Source of the DNA: an uncultured Saprospiraceae bacterium
GTDB lineage: Bacteria; Bacteroidota; Bacteroidia; Chitinophagales; Saprospiraceae
NCBI GenBank assembly: GCA_937941095.1
Contig: CALDYJ010000085.1
Coordinates: 1-64,000 of the forward strand
Direction: 5' to 3'
DNA length: 64,000 nt
Part shown: one piece after another, positions 8,971 to 17,606 of the stretch
Numbering within the stretch: position 1 is the stretch's first letter
How the letters are laid out: every line of letters starts with the position of its first letter
The notes under the pieces: generated by a model
Told to the model about the DNA's origin: nothing
Seen by the model: the letters and a program-made list of their open reading frames with translations, nothing else
The model's database searches: none
Position numbers and translations under genes: made by a program

Positions 8971-9852
8971 GTGGCTTTATATTCAATAAAAGATTTAGAA
9001 AAATTATCAGGCATAAAAGCCCACACTATTCGCATCTGGGAACAACGATATGAGATTTTGCAACCTCAGCGTACAAAAAGCAACATCAGGTACTATCAAG
9101 ATTACGATTTAAAGGTCTTACTCAACATAGCGCTTTTAAATAAAAATGGGATAAAAATTTCTAAAATCGCTGACATGAGCCATTTAGAAATTGCAGAAAA
9201 AGTTGCAGCTATTTCTGAAATTAATGTAGAATCCCCGACACAATTAGATGCATTGACCATTTCAATGATTGAAATGGATGAGTATAAATTTGATCGAATC
9301 ATTTCAACTAATATCCAGCAGATGGGCTTTGAAAAAGCCATGCTCGAGGTTATTTTTCCCTTTCTGGATAAAATTGGAATGCTTTGGTTGACGGGATCTA
9401 TCGAACCGATCCAAGAAAGTTTTATTAGCAACTTAATCAGACAAAAGATTATTGTTGCCATAGACAATGAACCTGTTCCTGTAGGCAATGATCTGCCTAA
9501 ATTCTTTATCTATACCCCTCCTGGTGAACGTCAAGAATTAAGTATTTTATTGATGCATTTTTTAATCAAATCTAGGAAGAAAAAGGTGATCTATTTAGGT
9601 CAAGACATAAGCATACAAGATCTTAAAGATGCTCATAGAATTAATACGCCTGATTTCATTTTTACGCTCATCTCAGAATCTTTTACAAAAAAACCAATCA
9701 AGGATTATGTAGATGATTTATCCCGTGCTTTTCCAAATACAAAATTAATCTTATCTGGCTATCAGGTGATCTCTCAAAACATCAGCTCTAGTAAGAACAT
9801 AAAGGTATTAGAAAGTCTTTCTGATACAATCTCCTATATAAATAACGTTTGA
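8971..9852 (+). CDS. MerR-family regulator with degenerate B12-binding (CarH/LitR-like) domain
   Basis: 293 aa. Residues 1-70 are a MerR winged helix (YSIKDLEKLSGIKAHTIRIWEQRY). Residues 90-170 correspond to the four-helix cap and 175-293 to the Rossmann-like cobalamin-binding domain of CarH/LitR-type light sensors. The cap motif W-x9-E-H reads W139-x9-E149-S150. The lower-ligand motif E-x-H-x-x-G reads E186-R-Q188-E-L-S191, so the cobalamin-ligating His and the following Gly are both replaced. A B12-independent regulator is the likely reading. The family typically controls carotenoid or photoprotection genes; none lies adjacent. A hairpin terminator follows. Confidence 0.85.
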   Translation: MALYSIKDLEKLSGIKAHTIRIWEQRYEILQPQRTKSNIRYYQDYDLKVLLNIALLNKNGIKISKIADMSHLEIAEKVAAISEINVESPTQLDALTISMIEMDEYKFDRIISTNIQQMGFEKAMLEVIFPFLDKIGMLWLTGSIEPIQESFISNLIRQKIIVAIDNEPVPVGNDLPKFFIYTPPGERQELSILLMHFLIKSRKKKVIYLGQDISIQDLKDAHRINTPDFIFTLISESFTKKPIKDYVDDLSRAFPNTKLILSGYQVISQNISSSKNIKVLESLSDTISYINNV

Positions 9853-9944
9853 ATTTATTGAGTTAAGTAGAATTAACCTTTATGCCTTTCGGGAAAATTG
9901 AAAGTTGATCCAATCAGAAAAAATTATTAAATTATAATCAAAAT

Positions 9945-9976
9945 GAGAGAAGCACCTTTTATAAGGTGTTTCTCTT
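9945..9976 (+). terminator. Intrinsic terminator after merR-type gene
   Basis: GAGAGAAGCACCTT (9945-9958) pairs with AAGGTGTTTCTCTT (9963-9976) through one G-U and a terminal mismatch, with a TTAT loop and a pyrimidine-rich 3' arm. An ATG at 9943 precedes this hairpin, which argues against translation of the next gene from there. Confidence 0.6.
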
Positions 9977-9984
9977 CAATACCT

Positions 9985-10449
9985 ATGCAGAAATCAATCT
10001 TTTTAACATTTATAATCTCCTTTTGCTTCAGCATTAATTTACTCATTGGTCAAAGAACATTCAATAAGTCTTTTTCGTTTGGATATGATGCCTCCAATGT
10101 TGAAGGCCAAACATCATGGATTGTAAAAATGGATCCCTTTGGATGCCTAGTCCCTGGTTGTCAGGAGCTCACAAATATTGAGTCTGTAGATAAAGTTGAC
10201 ATAAAAATGCTGCTTTATCCTAATCCTGCTCATGATTTTCTCAACCTTGCCATTGGCGCTACCAATCAAAATCAGGACGCTAAAATTGTACTTAGCAACT
10301 TGCAAGGTCAAACTTTAAAAGAAGTTGACCTTCAGCTCACGCCAGTTAATTTAATGTTGGATTTGCATGACCTAACAAGTGGTATTTATATTGTCCAATA
10401 CATTGTTGATGGACTTGTTTTGAAATCAGAGAAGTTAGTGAAGGAATAG
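9985..10449 (+). CDS. Short T9SS sorting-domain protein (stub or internally deleted cargo)
   Basis: 154 aa from the ATG at 9985; the in-frame ATG at 9943 sits in the upstream terminator. A signal peptide (MQKSIFLTFIISFCFSINLLIGQ) is followed by only about 50 residues, including WIVKMDPFGCLVPGC. In larger Bacteroidota proteins that segment is the last repeat before the sorting domain. A complete T9SS type A CTD follows (LLYPNPAHDFLNL ... LTSGIYIVQYIVDG). So it looks like the two ends of a much larger secreted protein joined together. Either it is a remnant with an internal deletion or a genuinely tiny T9SS cargo. No frameshift is visible. Confidence 0.6.
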   Translation: MQKSIFLTFIISFCFSINLLIGQRTFNKSFSFGYDASNVEGQTSWIVKMDPFGCLVPGCQELTNIESVDKVDIKMLLYPNPAHDFLNLAIGATNQNQDAKIVLSNLQGQTLKEVDLQLTPVNLMLDLHDLTSGIYIVQYIVDGLVLKSEKLVKE

Positions 10450-10538
10450 ATTCTGCATTGTATTGAATAGTCTTTTGTTAATCAAAATCCTTACACTATT
10501 TTAAAGGAAGGTGTTATTTTGTGAAATAATGCTGCCTT

Positions 10539-10739
10539 ATGCTTTTGGACTTTCTTATCATTGTTTGTGCTTTATCTGTTTTTCAGATAGTTAGAAAAAT
10601 CATTTCTCAACGAAAATGTTTAGAAGATGAGATTTTTGATGAGTACAAAAAAAACAGACTACCCAGCAATGAAAGAAGGAGAGTAACACAACATCTAGGA
10701 TTGTGCAAAAAATGCCAAGAAAAGATGTTGAAGGACTAA
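10539..10739 (+). CDS. Membrane-anchored zinc-finger (anti-sigma-like) mini-protein
   Basis: 66 aa. Residues 2-18 are a single hydrophobic helix (LLDFLIIVCALSVFQIV). The rest carries C27-x24-H52-x3-C56-x2-C59, the spacing of the zinc-binding anti-sigma (ZAS, zf-HC2) fold, with the expected acidic/Leu/Glu-Arg-Arg pattern (EIFDEYKKNRLPSNERRRV) and HLGLCKKC. In classical anti-sigma factors the ZAS domain is N-terminal and the membrane helix comes after it; here the order is reversed and no sensor domain exists. No ECF sigma gene is nearby. The stop abuts the convergent thioredoxin-like gene. Confidence 0.6.
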   Translation: MLLDFLIIVCALSVFQIVRKIISQRKCLEDEIFDEYKKNRLPSNERRRVTQHLGLCKKCQEKMLKD

Positions 10740-11195
10740 CTATTGAACCCCAGACAATGCTCGTTCTCCTAGTGTCATTAATTCATCATGGAATGCCGCA
10801 CCAATTTTCTTTTCCAAAACATTGCCTTTAGCATCCATAAACAACAAAGTTGGATAAGCGTGTACATCATAAACATAAGCAAGATTAACACCATTGCCTT
10901 TTTCCGCATTGACTTTATAGCTGATGAAGTTTTTATTCATAAACTCTCCTACACGTTCATTAGGAAAGACTTCTTCATCCATTAGGCGGCAAGGTAAACA
11001 CCATGTAGTATAAAAATCAACAAAAACAAGTTTTTCTTCTGCAAGTGCTTGATCCAGTACTTCGGTCAGCGTTTCAGATTTAGCAAAGTGCACACCAGGT
11101 GCATCTACTACTTTTGCCTTCTTCCCTCCTTTACAAGAGACAAAGGTAAAGGCCAATAGGATCAACATTGAGGCTAGGAATCTATTCGATTTCAT
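10740..11195 (-). CDS. Thioredoxin-fold lipoprotein
   Basis: 151 aa. A lipoprotein signal with Cys at 21 (TFVSC) predicts a lipid-anchored envelope protein. The fold core has VFVDFYTTWCLPCR with the redox pair C66-x-x-C69 and the cis-proline at P115 (AYPTLLF). It resembles the DsbD gamma/thioredoxin_7 class that donates or removes electrons from exported thiols. Length fits a single thioredoxin domain. The partner reductase is not in the window. The stop is directly adjacent to the convergent zinc-finger mini-protein gene. Confidence 0.85.
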   Translation of the reverse strand: MKSNRFLASMLILLAFTFVSCKGGKKAKVVDAPGVHFAKSETLTEVLDQALAEEKLVFVDFYTTWCLPCRLMDEEVFPNERVGEFMNKNFISYKVNAEKGNGVNLAYVYDVHAYPTLLFMDAKGNVLEKKIGAAFHDELMTLGERALSGVQ

Positions 11196-11300
11196 ATTCT
11201 TAATTTAAATTAAGCAAAGGACGAATTTTTCTCAGAAGGGATTATAAAGATATACATTTTTAACAAAAGAATAAGTCGTCAGGGAATTTAACAAGACAAA

Positions 11301-12239
11301 TTAAGAGGATTCTAAAATGATTTGTTTTTTTCTGTCTTCCATTTTCAAAATGGAATCTTCAATGTTTTTAACTTCAACTTCCAGAGAAGCTACTGTTCTT
11401 TTGACTTTATCGTGTACAGCAGAAACATTAGCCAGTGAGTTTTGAATTTTACTTTGCACAATCCAATCAGTAATTAGGTTATCAAAAAAAAGATCTGCAA
11501 AACTTGACATTCCATCTAAATCAAGGACTACATTAAAGTCTTGTCTTCCATAAACGTCAGCTAGTTCTTTTTTGAATTGTTCTAAGACGTGCTGAGTCTC
11601 TGGTACAATCCGTCTAGCTTTATCCATAGTGGAATGCTTCATCCAAGAAGCAGTTTTATTCCTATTATTTACCATATCCCAATTGCCCCAAGTTTTTGCT
11701 TCCCGCAATAATTTATGCAATTGGGCGAGATTAGATTGTGCTAGTTTTCCAAATTCAATGGCTTCAAATACTTCTTTTCTATTAAGGTAAGAAGCTCGCA
11801 TTTGATTTTCGATCTTCAGAATTACCTGGCCTTCAGGACTCCCATTTTTTAGTAATTCTTGTTTGCGATCTTGCATGAGTTGCTTTAAAGTAGCTTCCAC
11901 CACATCCGTTTTTGCTACTTTTTGTTCAAGCACTTCTTTTTCAAAATTTAAAATTTCCAGGGTTTTCTTAAACTCTTCATATTTCATGAAAGCCGCGAGG
12001 TATTCTTGCCGTTCTTTTTCTAATTGCTTCTCTTTATCTCCCAATACCTTTACAAATACTGACCTTAAGCTGAGATTTTCTAGCTTTTCTACATCTTTGT
12101 GTTCTTTTCGCCAAGAAGCATCAAGTTCATTGAGTTTGTTGAGTTTGGCATCTAATTGCTCATTTACATGCAACAATCTTTTTTGTGCAAGCTCGATTGA
12201 TTGAAACTGGTCTAAGACTTCTTTAAATTTTGACATCAT
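11301..12239 (-). CDS. Coiled-coil protein of unknown function
   Basis: 312 aa, highly charged and almost entirely alpha-helical. Long coiled-coil heptads run through residues 1-135 (repeated KLNELD, EKERQEY, FEKEVLEQKV) and again from about 270 to the end (VASLEVEVKNIEDSILKMEDRKKQ). A less helical central part, including KTWGNWDM and DLDGMSSFADLFFDNLITDWIVQSKI, may form a small globular domain. No signal peptide or membrane segment. Two adjacent Met codons open the frame. I do not recognise a family with a defined role; the gene stands alone between a thioredoxin-like gene and a divergent ROK kinase. Confidence 0.7.
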   Translation of the reverse strand: MMSKFKEVLDQFQSIELAQKRLLHVNEQLDAKLNKLNELDASWRKEHKDVEKLENLSLRSVFVKVLGDKEKQLEKERQEYLAAFMKYEEFKKTLEILNFEKEVLEQKVAKTDVVEATLKQLMQDRKQELLKNGSPEGQVILKIENQMRASYLNRKEVFEAIEFGKLAQSNLAQLHKLLREAKTWGNWDMVNNRNKTASWMKHSTMDKARRIVPETQHVLEQFKKELADVYGRQDFNVVLDLDGMSSFADLFFDNLITDWIVQSKIQNSLANVSAVHDKVKRTVASLEVEVKNIEDSILKMEDRKKQIILESS

Positions 12240-12317
12240 CTAATTTATAAATCACTTGGGAGAAATTAATGCTTAGCCCATTGATTTTTTTTAAATTCGG
12301 CTGATTAAAGAATAAAT

Positions 12318-13208
12318 ATGAATCAACATTGGGGAATTGACCTTGGAGGAACTAAAATCGAAGGAGTCGTATTGAATAAGGACTTAGAGGTTTTAGTAAG
12401 AAAACGAATAGCCACTGAAAGCGATCAAGGCTATGAACATGTGGTCGGGCGCATAATCAAGTTAATAGACATCTTATCAGCAGAAACCGGGTCAAAAGCT
12501 CAAAATATTGGCATAGGCACCCCTGGGGTACTTGATCCTATTACTAATAAGATGAAAAACTGCAATTCAACTGCTTTAAATGGTCAATTTTTAAAGAAAG
12601 ACTTAGAAAAAAGATTAGGCCTTGAAATTAAAATGGCGAATGATGCAAATTGCTTTGCAGTAGCTGAAACCTGTTTAGGCATAGTTAAAGATGAACTTCC
12701 AAAAGCAAATGTTGTTTTTGGAGTAATAATGGGTACTGGCGTAGGAGGAGGACTCGTTATAGATGGTAAGGCAATCTATGGTAAGCATGGCATAGCGGGA
12801 GAATGGGGACATAATTATTTAGATGACTCAGGTGGAGATTGCTATTGTGGTCGAACTGGTTGCGTAGAAACTATTATCTCTGGTCCAGCGCTGGAGAGGT
12901 TTTATAAAAAGAAAGCTGGCGAAACTAAAAAGTTAAAAGACATACTAAATAGCTTAGAAGTTGATCCAATTGCTCAACAAACCAAAGAACGCCTAATTCA
13001 TTTTTTTGGCAAAAGTATTGCAAGCATAATCAACATTATAGATCCTGATGCTATTGTATTAGGAGGTGGATTGGGCAACATAGATTGCTTGTATGATGAA
13101 GGAATCAAAGAAGTTGAAAAACATGTGTTTAACCATAGCATGGATACTCTTTTTTTGAAACCAAAATTAGGTGACAGTGCAGGTGTTTTTGGTGCAGCTT
13201 TGCTTTAA
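12318..13208 (+). CDS. ROK-family sugar kinase
   Basis: 296 aa. The phosphate-binding loop is GIDLGGTKIEGVVL (6-19). The catalytic base is D109 in MANDANCFA. The ROK zinc site is H165 in GEWGHN plus C175, C177 and C182 in CYCGRTGC. The second ATP loop is MGTGVGGGLVIDG. These are the marks of a glucokinase/fructokinase/N-acetylglucosamine kinase-type ROK enzyme, without the N-terminal HTH of ROK repressors. The substrate cannot be fixed. It is followed after 9 nt by an ABC transporter ATPase, so the three genes to 15211 are probably one transcript. Confidence 0.9.
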   Translation: MNQHWGIDLGGTKIEGVVLNKDLEVLVRKRIATESDQGYEHVVGRIIKLIDILSAETGSKAQNIGIGTPGVLDPITNKMKNCNSTALNGQFLKKDLEKRLGLEIKMANDANCFAVAETCLGIVKDELPKANVVFGVIMGTGVGGGLVIDGKAIYGKHGIAGEWGHNYLDDSGGDCYCGRTGCVETIISGPALERFYKKKAGETKKLKDILNSLEVDPIAQQTKERLIHFFGKSIASIINIIDPDAIVLGGGLGNIDCLYDEGIKEVEKHVFNHSMDTLFLKPKLGDSAGVFGAALL

Positions 13209-13217
13209 TGATAATTT

Positions 13218-13853
13218 ATGATTTCAACAACAAATTTAAAATATGCTTATCCGGGAAAGGGCCTCATTTCTTTTCCAGACATTAATATAAAACAAGGAGA
13301 AAGATTTTTAATCCTTGGAGATTCAGGTTGTGGAAAAACAACGCTACTCCATTTATTATGTGGACTTAGGTCTCCTAAACTTGGGAATGTCATCATAGCT
13401 GAATGTAACATCAACCAACTCAAAGCTAGTGATCTAGATTTTTTTCGTGGAAAAAACATTGGGCTTGTCTTTCAAGTTCCTCACTTTATTGACTCCATCA
13501 ATGTACTTGAAAATTTAAAGTTGGCACAACAGCTTTCAAATAATTCAATTGATGAAGCTAACATATATGAAGTGCTTGACAATTTAAATCTTAAACAAAA
13601 AGCATTTGATCCCCCTTCCGAATTAAGTCAAGGAGAAAGACAAAGGGTTTCTATCGCTAGAGCAGTGGTCACTTCTCCTAAGGTGATTTTTGCAGATGAA
13701 CCAACTTCAGCATTAGATGATAAAAATTGTAATGAGGTATTGTCCTTACTTGAAGAACAGGCGGCCAGAACAAATGCCACTTTAGTGATCGTTACACATG
13801 ACAATAGGTTGAAAGAAAAATTTTCTAATAAAATTATCTTGGAAGCATTATGA
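13218..13853 (+). CDS. ABC transporter ATP-binding protein (LolD/MacB type)
   Basis: 211 aa. Walker A GDSGCGKT (34-41), Q-loop Gln at 86 (VFQVPHF), signature LSQGE (136-140), Walker B VIFADE (156-161) and the His switch in VTHDN. The sequence around these is of the LolD/FtsE/MacB type that partners FtsX-like permeases, not importers with a binding protein. Its stop overlaps the start of the permease gene by 4 nt (ATGA), so the two are translationally coupled. Confidence 0.9.
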   Translation: MISTTNLKYAYPGKGLISFPDINIKQGERFLILGDSGCGKTTLLHLLCGLRSPKLGNVIIAECNINQLKASDLDFFRGKNIGLVFQVPHFIDSINVLENLKLAQQLSNNSIDEANIYEVLDNLNLKQKAFDPPSELSQGERQRVSIARAVVTSPKVIFADEPTSALDDKNCNEVLSLLEEQAARTNATLVIVTHDNRLKEKFSNKIILEAL

Positions 13854-15211
13854 GTTTGATTCGTTTAGCTTGGAAAAATCTTATCAGCAAGCCTCTGGCT
13901 ATGTTGTTGAGCTTGTTGCTTTTTGGTTTAGGAGTAGGTTTAGTAGTCTTTTTGCTTTTATTAAACAAGCAAGTTGAAGATAACTTTGTCAACAATTTGG
14001 CTAAAATTGATTGTGTAGTTGGAGCCAAAGGAAGTCCAATGCAATTGATTTTATCAAGTATGTATCACATTGATTCGCCTACTGGAAATATACCTGTAAA
14101 ATCGATAAAACCTTTTTTCAACCCTAAACATCCTGTCGTAAAAAAAGCAATCCCATTGTCCTTAGGAGACAATTACAAGAGCTACAGAATAGTTGGGACT
14201 GAGCCAAGTTTAATTGAGCTCTATAAAGGGAAAATAAATAATGGCAAATCATTTGAAAATAATCATGAAGTAGTCATAGGGCAAGTTGTTGCTAATAAAA
14301 CAAAGCTAGCACTAGGCGATCAATTTTACAGTTCTCACGGCTTGGTAGAAGATGGACTAAACGTTCATGACCACGGAGAAAAATTTAAAGTAGTTGGAAT
14401 TCTTGAACCTTCAGGTACTGTATTAGATCAACTGATTCTTTGCAATACAAATACTGTTTGGGAAGTCCATGACCATGACCACGAAGGCCATGAAGATCAT
14501 GAGCACGACCATGAAGGGCATGACCATGATCATGATCACAATCATGAAGGACACGATCATCATGGACACGATCATATTCAAGAACTAGATGAAGCTACCA
14601 TTTTGCCGCCAGGCATGAAGCCTGAAGAAAAGGCAGTTGAAAAATTAAAGTTAACAGACCATGTGGATAAAGACATCACTGCACTGCTTTTACAATTTAA
14701 AAACAAAGGAGTAATGGCTTTAAATTTTCCAAGAGGGATAAATGAAAATACTGACATGATGGCCGCTCAGCCTGCCTGGCAAATAAATCGAATTAGAGAT
14801 ATGATGGGAACAGGAACAGATGTATTGCGTTTAATAGCAGCAGCTATCATAATTGTTTCTGCAATAAGTTTATTCATTTCACTCTTTTCATCTTTAAGGG
14901 GAAGAAAATATGAATTAGCTTTGATGAGGGTGATGGGAGGATCCAGAAAAACACTATTCAGTTTGATTCTATTAGAAGGTCTACTTTTATCTTTAGTCGG
15001 TTACCTCATTGGAATTCTATTAGGGCACACAGCTATGCTGATCTTAGGTAGTCAACTAGAAGCTTCTTATAAATACAGTTTTACTCCTTGGATTTGGCTA
15101 AAGGAGGAATGGCTTGTTTTAGTAGCAGTCTTAGTCATTGGATTACTGGCTTCGATTTTACCAGCAGTCAAAGCTTCTAATACTGACATATCAGAAACAC
15201 TTAGCAAGTAA
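13850..15211 (+). CDS. FtsX-like ABC permease with histidine-rich loop
   Basis: 453 aa. One N-terminal membrane helix (about 17-38) is followed by a large exported domain, then three C-terminal helices of the FtsX fold (about 322-345, 372-395, 420-440) with the conserved YELALMRVMGGSRK segment. Within the exported domain, residues 207-242 are an HD/HE/HG-rich stretch containing 17 histidines, a likely zinc, copper or nickel-binding loop. MacB/LolCE-type transporters work on lipoproteins or envelope substrates without moving ions through a pore. A metal-sensing or metallophore-related function is inference. ROK kinase and ATPase precede it. Confidence 0.85.
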   Translation: MSLIRLAWKNLISKPLAMLLSLLLFGLGVGLVVFLLLLNKQVEDNFVNNLAKIDCVVGAKGSPMQLILSSMYHIDSPTGNIPVKSIKPFFNPKHPVVKKAIPLSLGDNYKSYRIVGTEPSLIELYKGKINNGKSFENNHEVVIGQVVANKTKLALGDQFYSSHGLVEDGLNVHDHGEKFKVVGILEPSGTVLDQLILCNTNTVWEVHDHDHEGHEDHEHDHEGHDHDHDHNHEGHDHHGHDHIQELDEATILPPGMKPEEKAVEKLKLTDHVDKDITALLLQFKNKGVMALNFPRGINENTDMMAAQPAWQINRIRDMMGTGTDVLRLIAAAIIIVSAISLFISLFSSLRGRKYELALMRVMGGSRKTLFSLILLEGLLLSLVGYLIGILLGHTAMLILGSQLEASYKYSFTPWIWLKEEWLVLVAVLVIGLLASILPAVKASNTDISETLSK

Positions 15212-15239
15212 GCAAAATAAAGCAGTTCTGTAAAAGATA

Positions 15240-17567
15240 TTAATTGTCTTCAATTGTCGTCTCAACAACTTCAAATTCTACTTCTTTGGTAGTTGCAACA
15301 CTACCTCCGACGTGAACTTTAAAGGTTCCAAGTTCTGTTTCCCATTTTTTATTAGCTGTATAATAAGCCAGATCGTCTGTATGAAGATCAAAGGTAATTA
15401 TCTTGCTTTCTCCAGGTTCTAAGGCCACTTTTTGGAAACCTTTCAATTCTCTGATTGGTCTTGCCGTTGTACTAAATAAATCTTCAATATAAAGTTGGAC
15501 GACCTCTTCTCCAGCGACTTTACCCACATTAGAAAGCTTTACACTTACTTTAATACTAGCGCCTAAGCTTAGGCTTTGTGTACTTAGCCCTAAATTTTTG
15601 TATTCGAAAGTGGTGTAACTTAAACCATGTCCAAATGAAAAAGTAGGCTCGTTAACCTCATCCGTATAATGGGACCAAAAAACCATGTTGTTTGGAGATT
15701 TATCGTTTCGTCCAGTTTTATGATGATTGTAATAAATCGGTACTTGGCCAACAGATTTTGGGAAAGTAACAGGTAATTTTCCTGATGGATTATAATCGCC
15801 GAAAATAACATCTGCGATTGCATTACCTGCTTCAGAACCTAAATGCCATGCTTCCACAATCGCAGGGATATTTTGTGCAGCCCAAGGAATGGCCATGGGT
15901 CTTCCATTCATTAAAACCAAGACAATATTTTGATTGACGGCATATATCTCTTTGAGCAATTCCTCTTGGACACCAAGCATTCCAATATTTGCCTGCGAAC
16001 GACCTTCTCCAGACTGGTAACAATCTTCGCCCATCGCTACCACGACTGTCTTAGTATTTTTGGCTATAGCCAATGCTTTTTCAAAATCTTTAGCTTCTTG
16101 ATTAATGCTTAATTCAAAAATGAAAGCTCGCTCTCCAATTGAATGCTCACAACCTTTTTCATAGCTAATTTTATCCTCTCCAATGACATTAGCAATTCCT
16201 TCTTTTAAAGAAACGGCGCTTCCTTTTATGGCTTGTCCACGCCAGTTACCTAAGGAGACATCTTTATCATCTGCAAAAGGACCAATTAAGGCTAAAGGTT
16301 CGTTTTTAGAAAGAGGAAGTAAGTTGTTTTCATTTTTCAATAAGACAATCGAACGCTTTGCAATTTCTCTGGAAGCTTGCAAATGCTCTTTTGTGTAGAT
16401 AGAATTTTTTTCTCTTTCTTCGTTACAGTATTTATAGGGATCATCAAATAAGCCTAAGCGATGCTTAACCCTTAAAATCCTTCTTACAGCATCGTCTATG
16501 TTTTTTACATCGACCTTTCCTTCCTTGACTAATTCTTCTAAATTTTCAACATAGCAATTAGACTCCATGTCCATGTCACTTCCTGCATTAGCAGCAATTT
16601 GAGCGGCAGCTTTTTTATCCTTAGCGTGCCCATGCATGATCATTTCTCCAATTGAACCCCAATCTGAAACTATGAACCCATCAAAGTTCCATTCTTTTTT
16701 TAGTAAGTCTCTTTGCAAGTATGAGCTCCCTGTGACTGGCACTCCTTGTAATTGATTAAAGCCATTCATAAAAGTTGCGGCTCCAGCTTCAGCACATGCT
16801 TTAAAAGGAGGAAGTATAACATTATGTATGGTTAAATCTGAAACATCAGCAGTGTTGTAGTCTTTTCCTGATTCTGCAAAAGCATAACCTGCAAAATGTT
16901 TAATGCAAGCAGCAATCGTATTTTCGTCCTTAAGATCATTGCCTTGAAATCCTTTCACCCTCGCAAGTGCGGCCTGAGTTCCTAAGTAGGGATCTTCTCC
17001 TGCACCTTCCATTACTCTTCCCCATCTTGCATCTCTTCCTACATCAACCATAGGAGCAAAGGTCCAATTTAAACCTGCAGCTGCAGCTTCTTTGGCTGCA
17101 ATTTGACTAGACTTTTCCAAAAGATCCATTTCCCATGATGCTGTTTCGCCTAAAGGAATTGGAAACATCGTTTGATAGCCATGGATGACATCATATCCAA
17201 AAATCAAGGGAATACCTAACCTTGTTTTTTCAACTGCCAATTGTTGAGCCTCTCTGATGTTTTTGACACTCAACACATTTAACATTGACCCTACCTGACC
17301 GCTTGTTAGGTGCTCATAACGCAATGCATTATAGTCATCTTTTGGAGCGGGTCCAGTGACATCCCATGTTCCATTGTATTGATTCATTTGGCCTACTTTT
17401 TCTTTTAGCGTCATTTGGGCTAAAAGTGCATCAATCTTCTTTTCTATTTCAGCCTCTTCCGTCGAGTATTTTTTAGATTCCTGTACGGAGGCTGTAGCTT
17501 CATTAAGCTTTTGATTACAAGAAAATAAACTGACTAGGGCCAATAAGATGAATATTCTATAAAGCAT
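15240..17567 (-). CDS. bglX: GH3 beta-glucosidase (BglX-like lipoprotein)
   Basis: 775 aa from the ATG at 17567; an in-frame ATG 27 nt upstream adds residues before the lipoprotein signal MLYRIFILLALVSLFSC and is not preferred. GH3 N-terminal barrel has GEDPYLG, IKHFAGY and the nucleophile Asp in GFIVSDWGS (about residue 302). The C-terminal part has the alpha/beta sandwich (GEDCYQSGEGRSQ) and a fibronectin-III-like tail (VVQLYIEDLFSTTARPIRELKGF). It removes beta-linked glucose from oligosaccharides or glycosides at the periplasmic or outer-membrane surface. It is last of three minus-strand genes, 39 nt after the alpha/beta hydrolase gene. Confidence 0.9.
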   Translation of the reverse strand: MLYRIFILLALVSLFSCNQKLNEATASVQESKKYSTEEAEIEKKIDALLAQMTLKEKVGQMNQYNGTWDVTGPAPKDDYNALRYEHLTSGQVGSMLNVLSVKNIREAQQLAVEKTRLGIPLIFGYDVIHGYQTMFPIPLGETASWEMDLLEKSSQIAAKEAAAAGLNWTFAPMVDVGRDARWGRVMEGAGEDPYLGTQAALARVKGFQGNDLKDENTIAACIKHFAGYAFAESGKDYNTADVSDLTIHNVILPPFKACAEAGAATFMNGFNQLQGVPVTGSSYLQRDLLKKEWNFDGFIVSDWGSIGEMIMHGHAKDKKAAAQIAANAGSDMDMESNCYVENLEELVKEGKVDVKNIDDAVRRILRVKHRLGLFDDPYKYCNEEREKNSIYTKEHLQASREIAKRSIVLLKNENNLLPLSKNEPLALIGPFADDKDVSLGNWRGQAIKGSAVSLKEGIANVIGEDKISYEKGCEHSIGERAFIFELSINQEAKDFEKALAIAKNTKTVVVAMGEDCYQSGEGRSQANIGMLGVQEELLKEIYAVNQNIVLVLMNGRPMAIPWAAQNIPAIVEAWHLGSEAGNAIADVIFGDYNPSGKLPVTFPKSVGQVPIYYNHHKTGRNDKSPNNMVFWSHYTDEVNEPTFSFGHGLSYTTFEYKNLGLSTQSLSLGASIKVSVKLSNVGKVAGEEVVQLYIEDLFSTTARPIRELKGFQKVALEPGESKIITFDLHTDDLAYYTANKKWETELGTFKVHVGGSVATTKEVEFEVVETTIEDN

Positions 17568-17606
17568 AATATAGGGTATTTGTAAAACTAACACTAAGTA
17601 ACAAAA

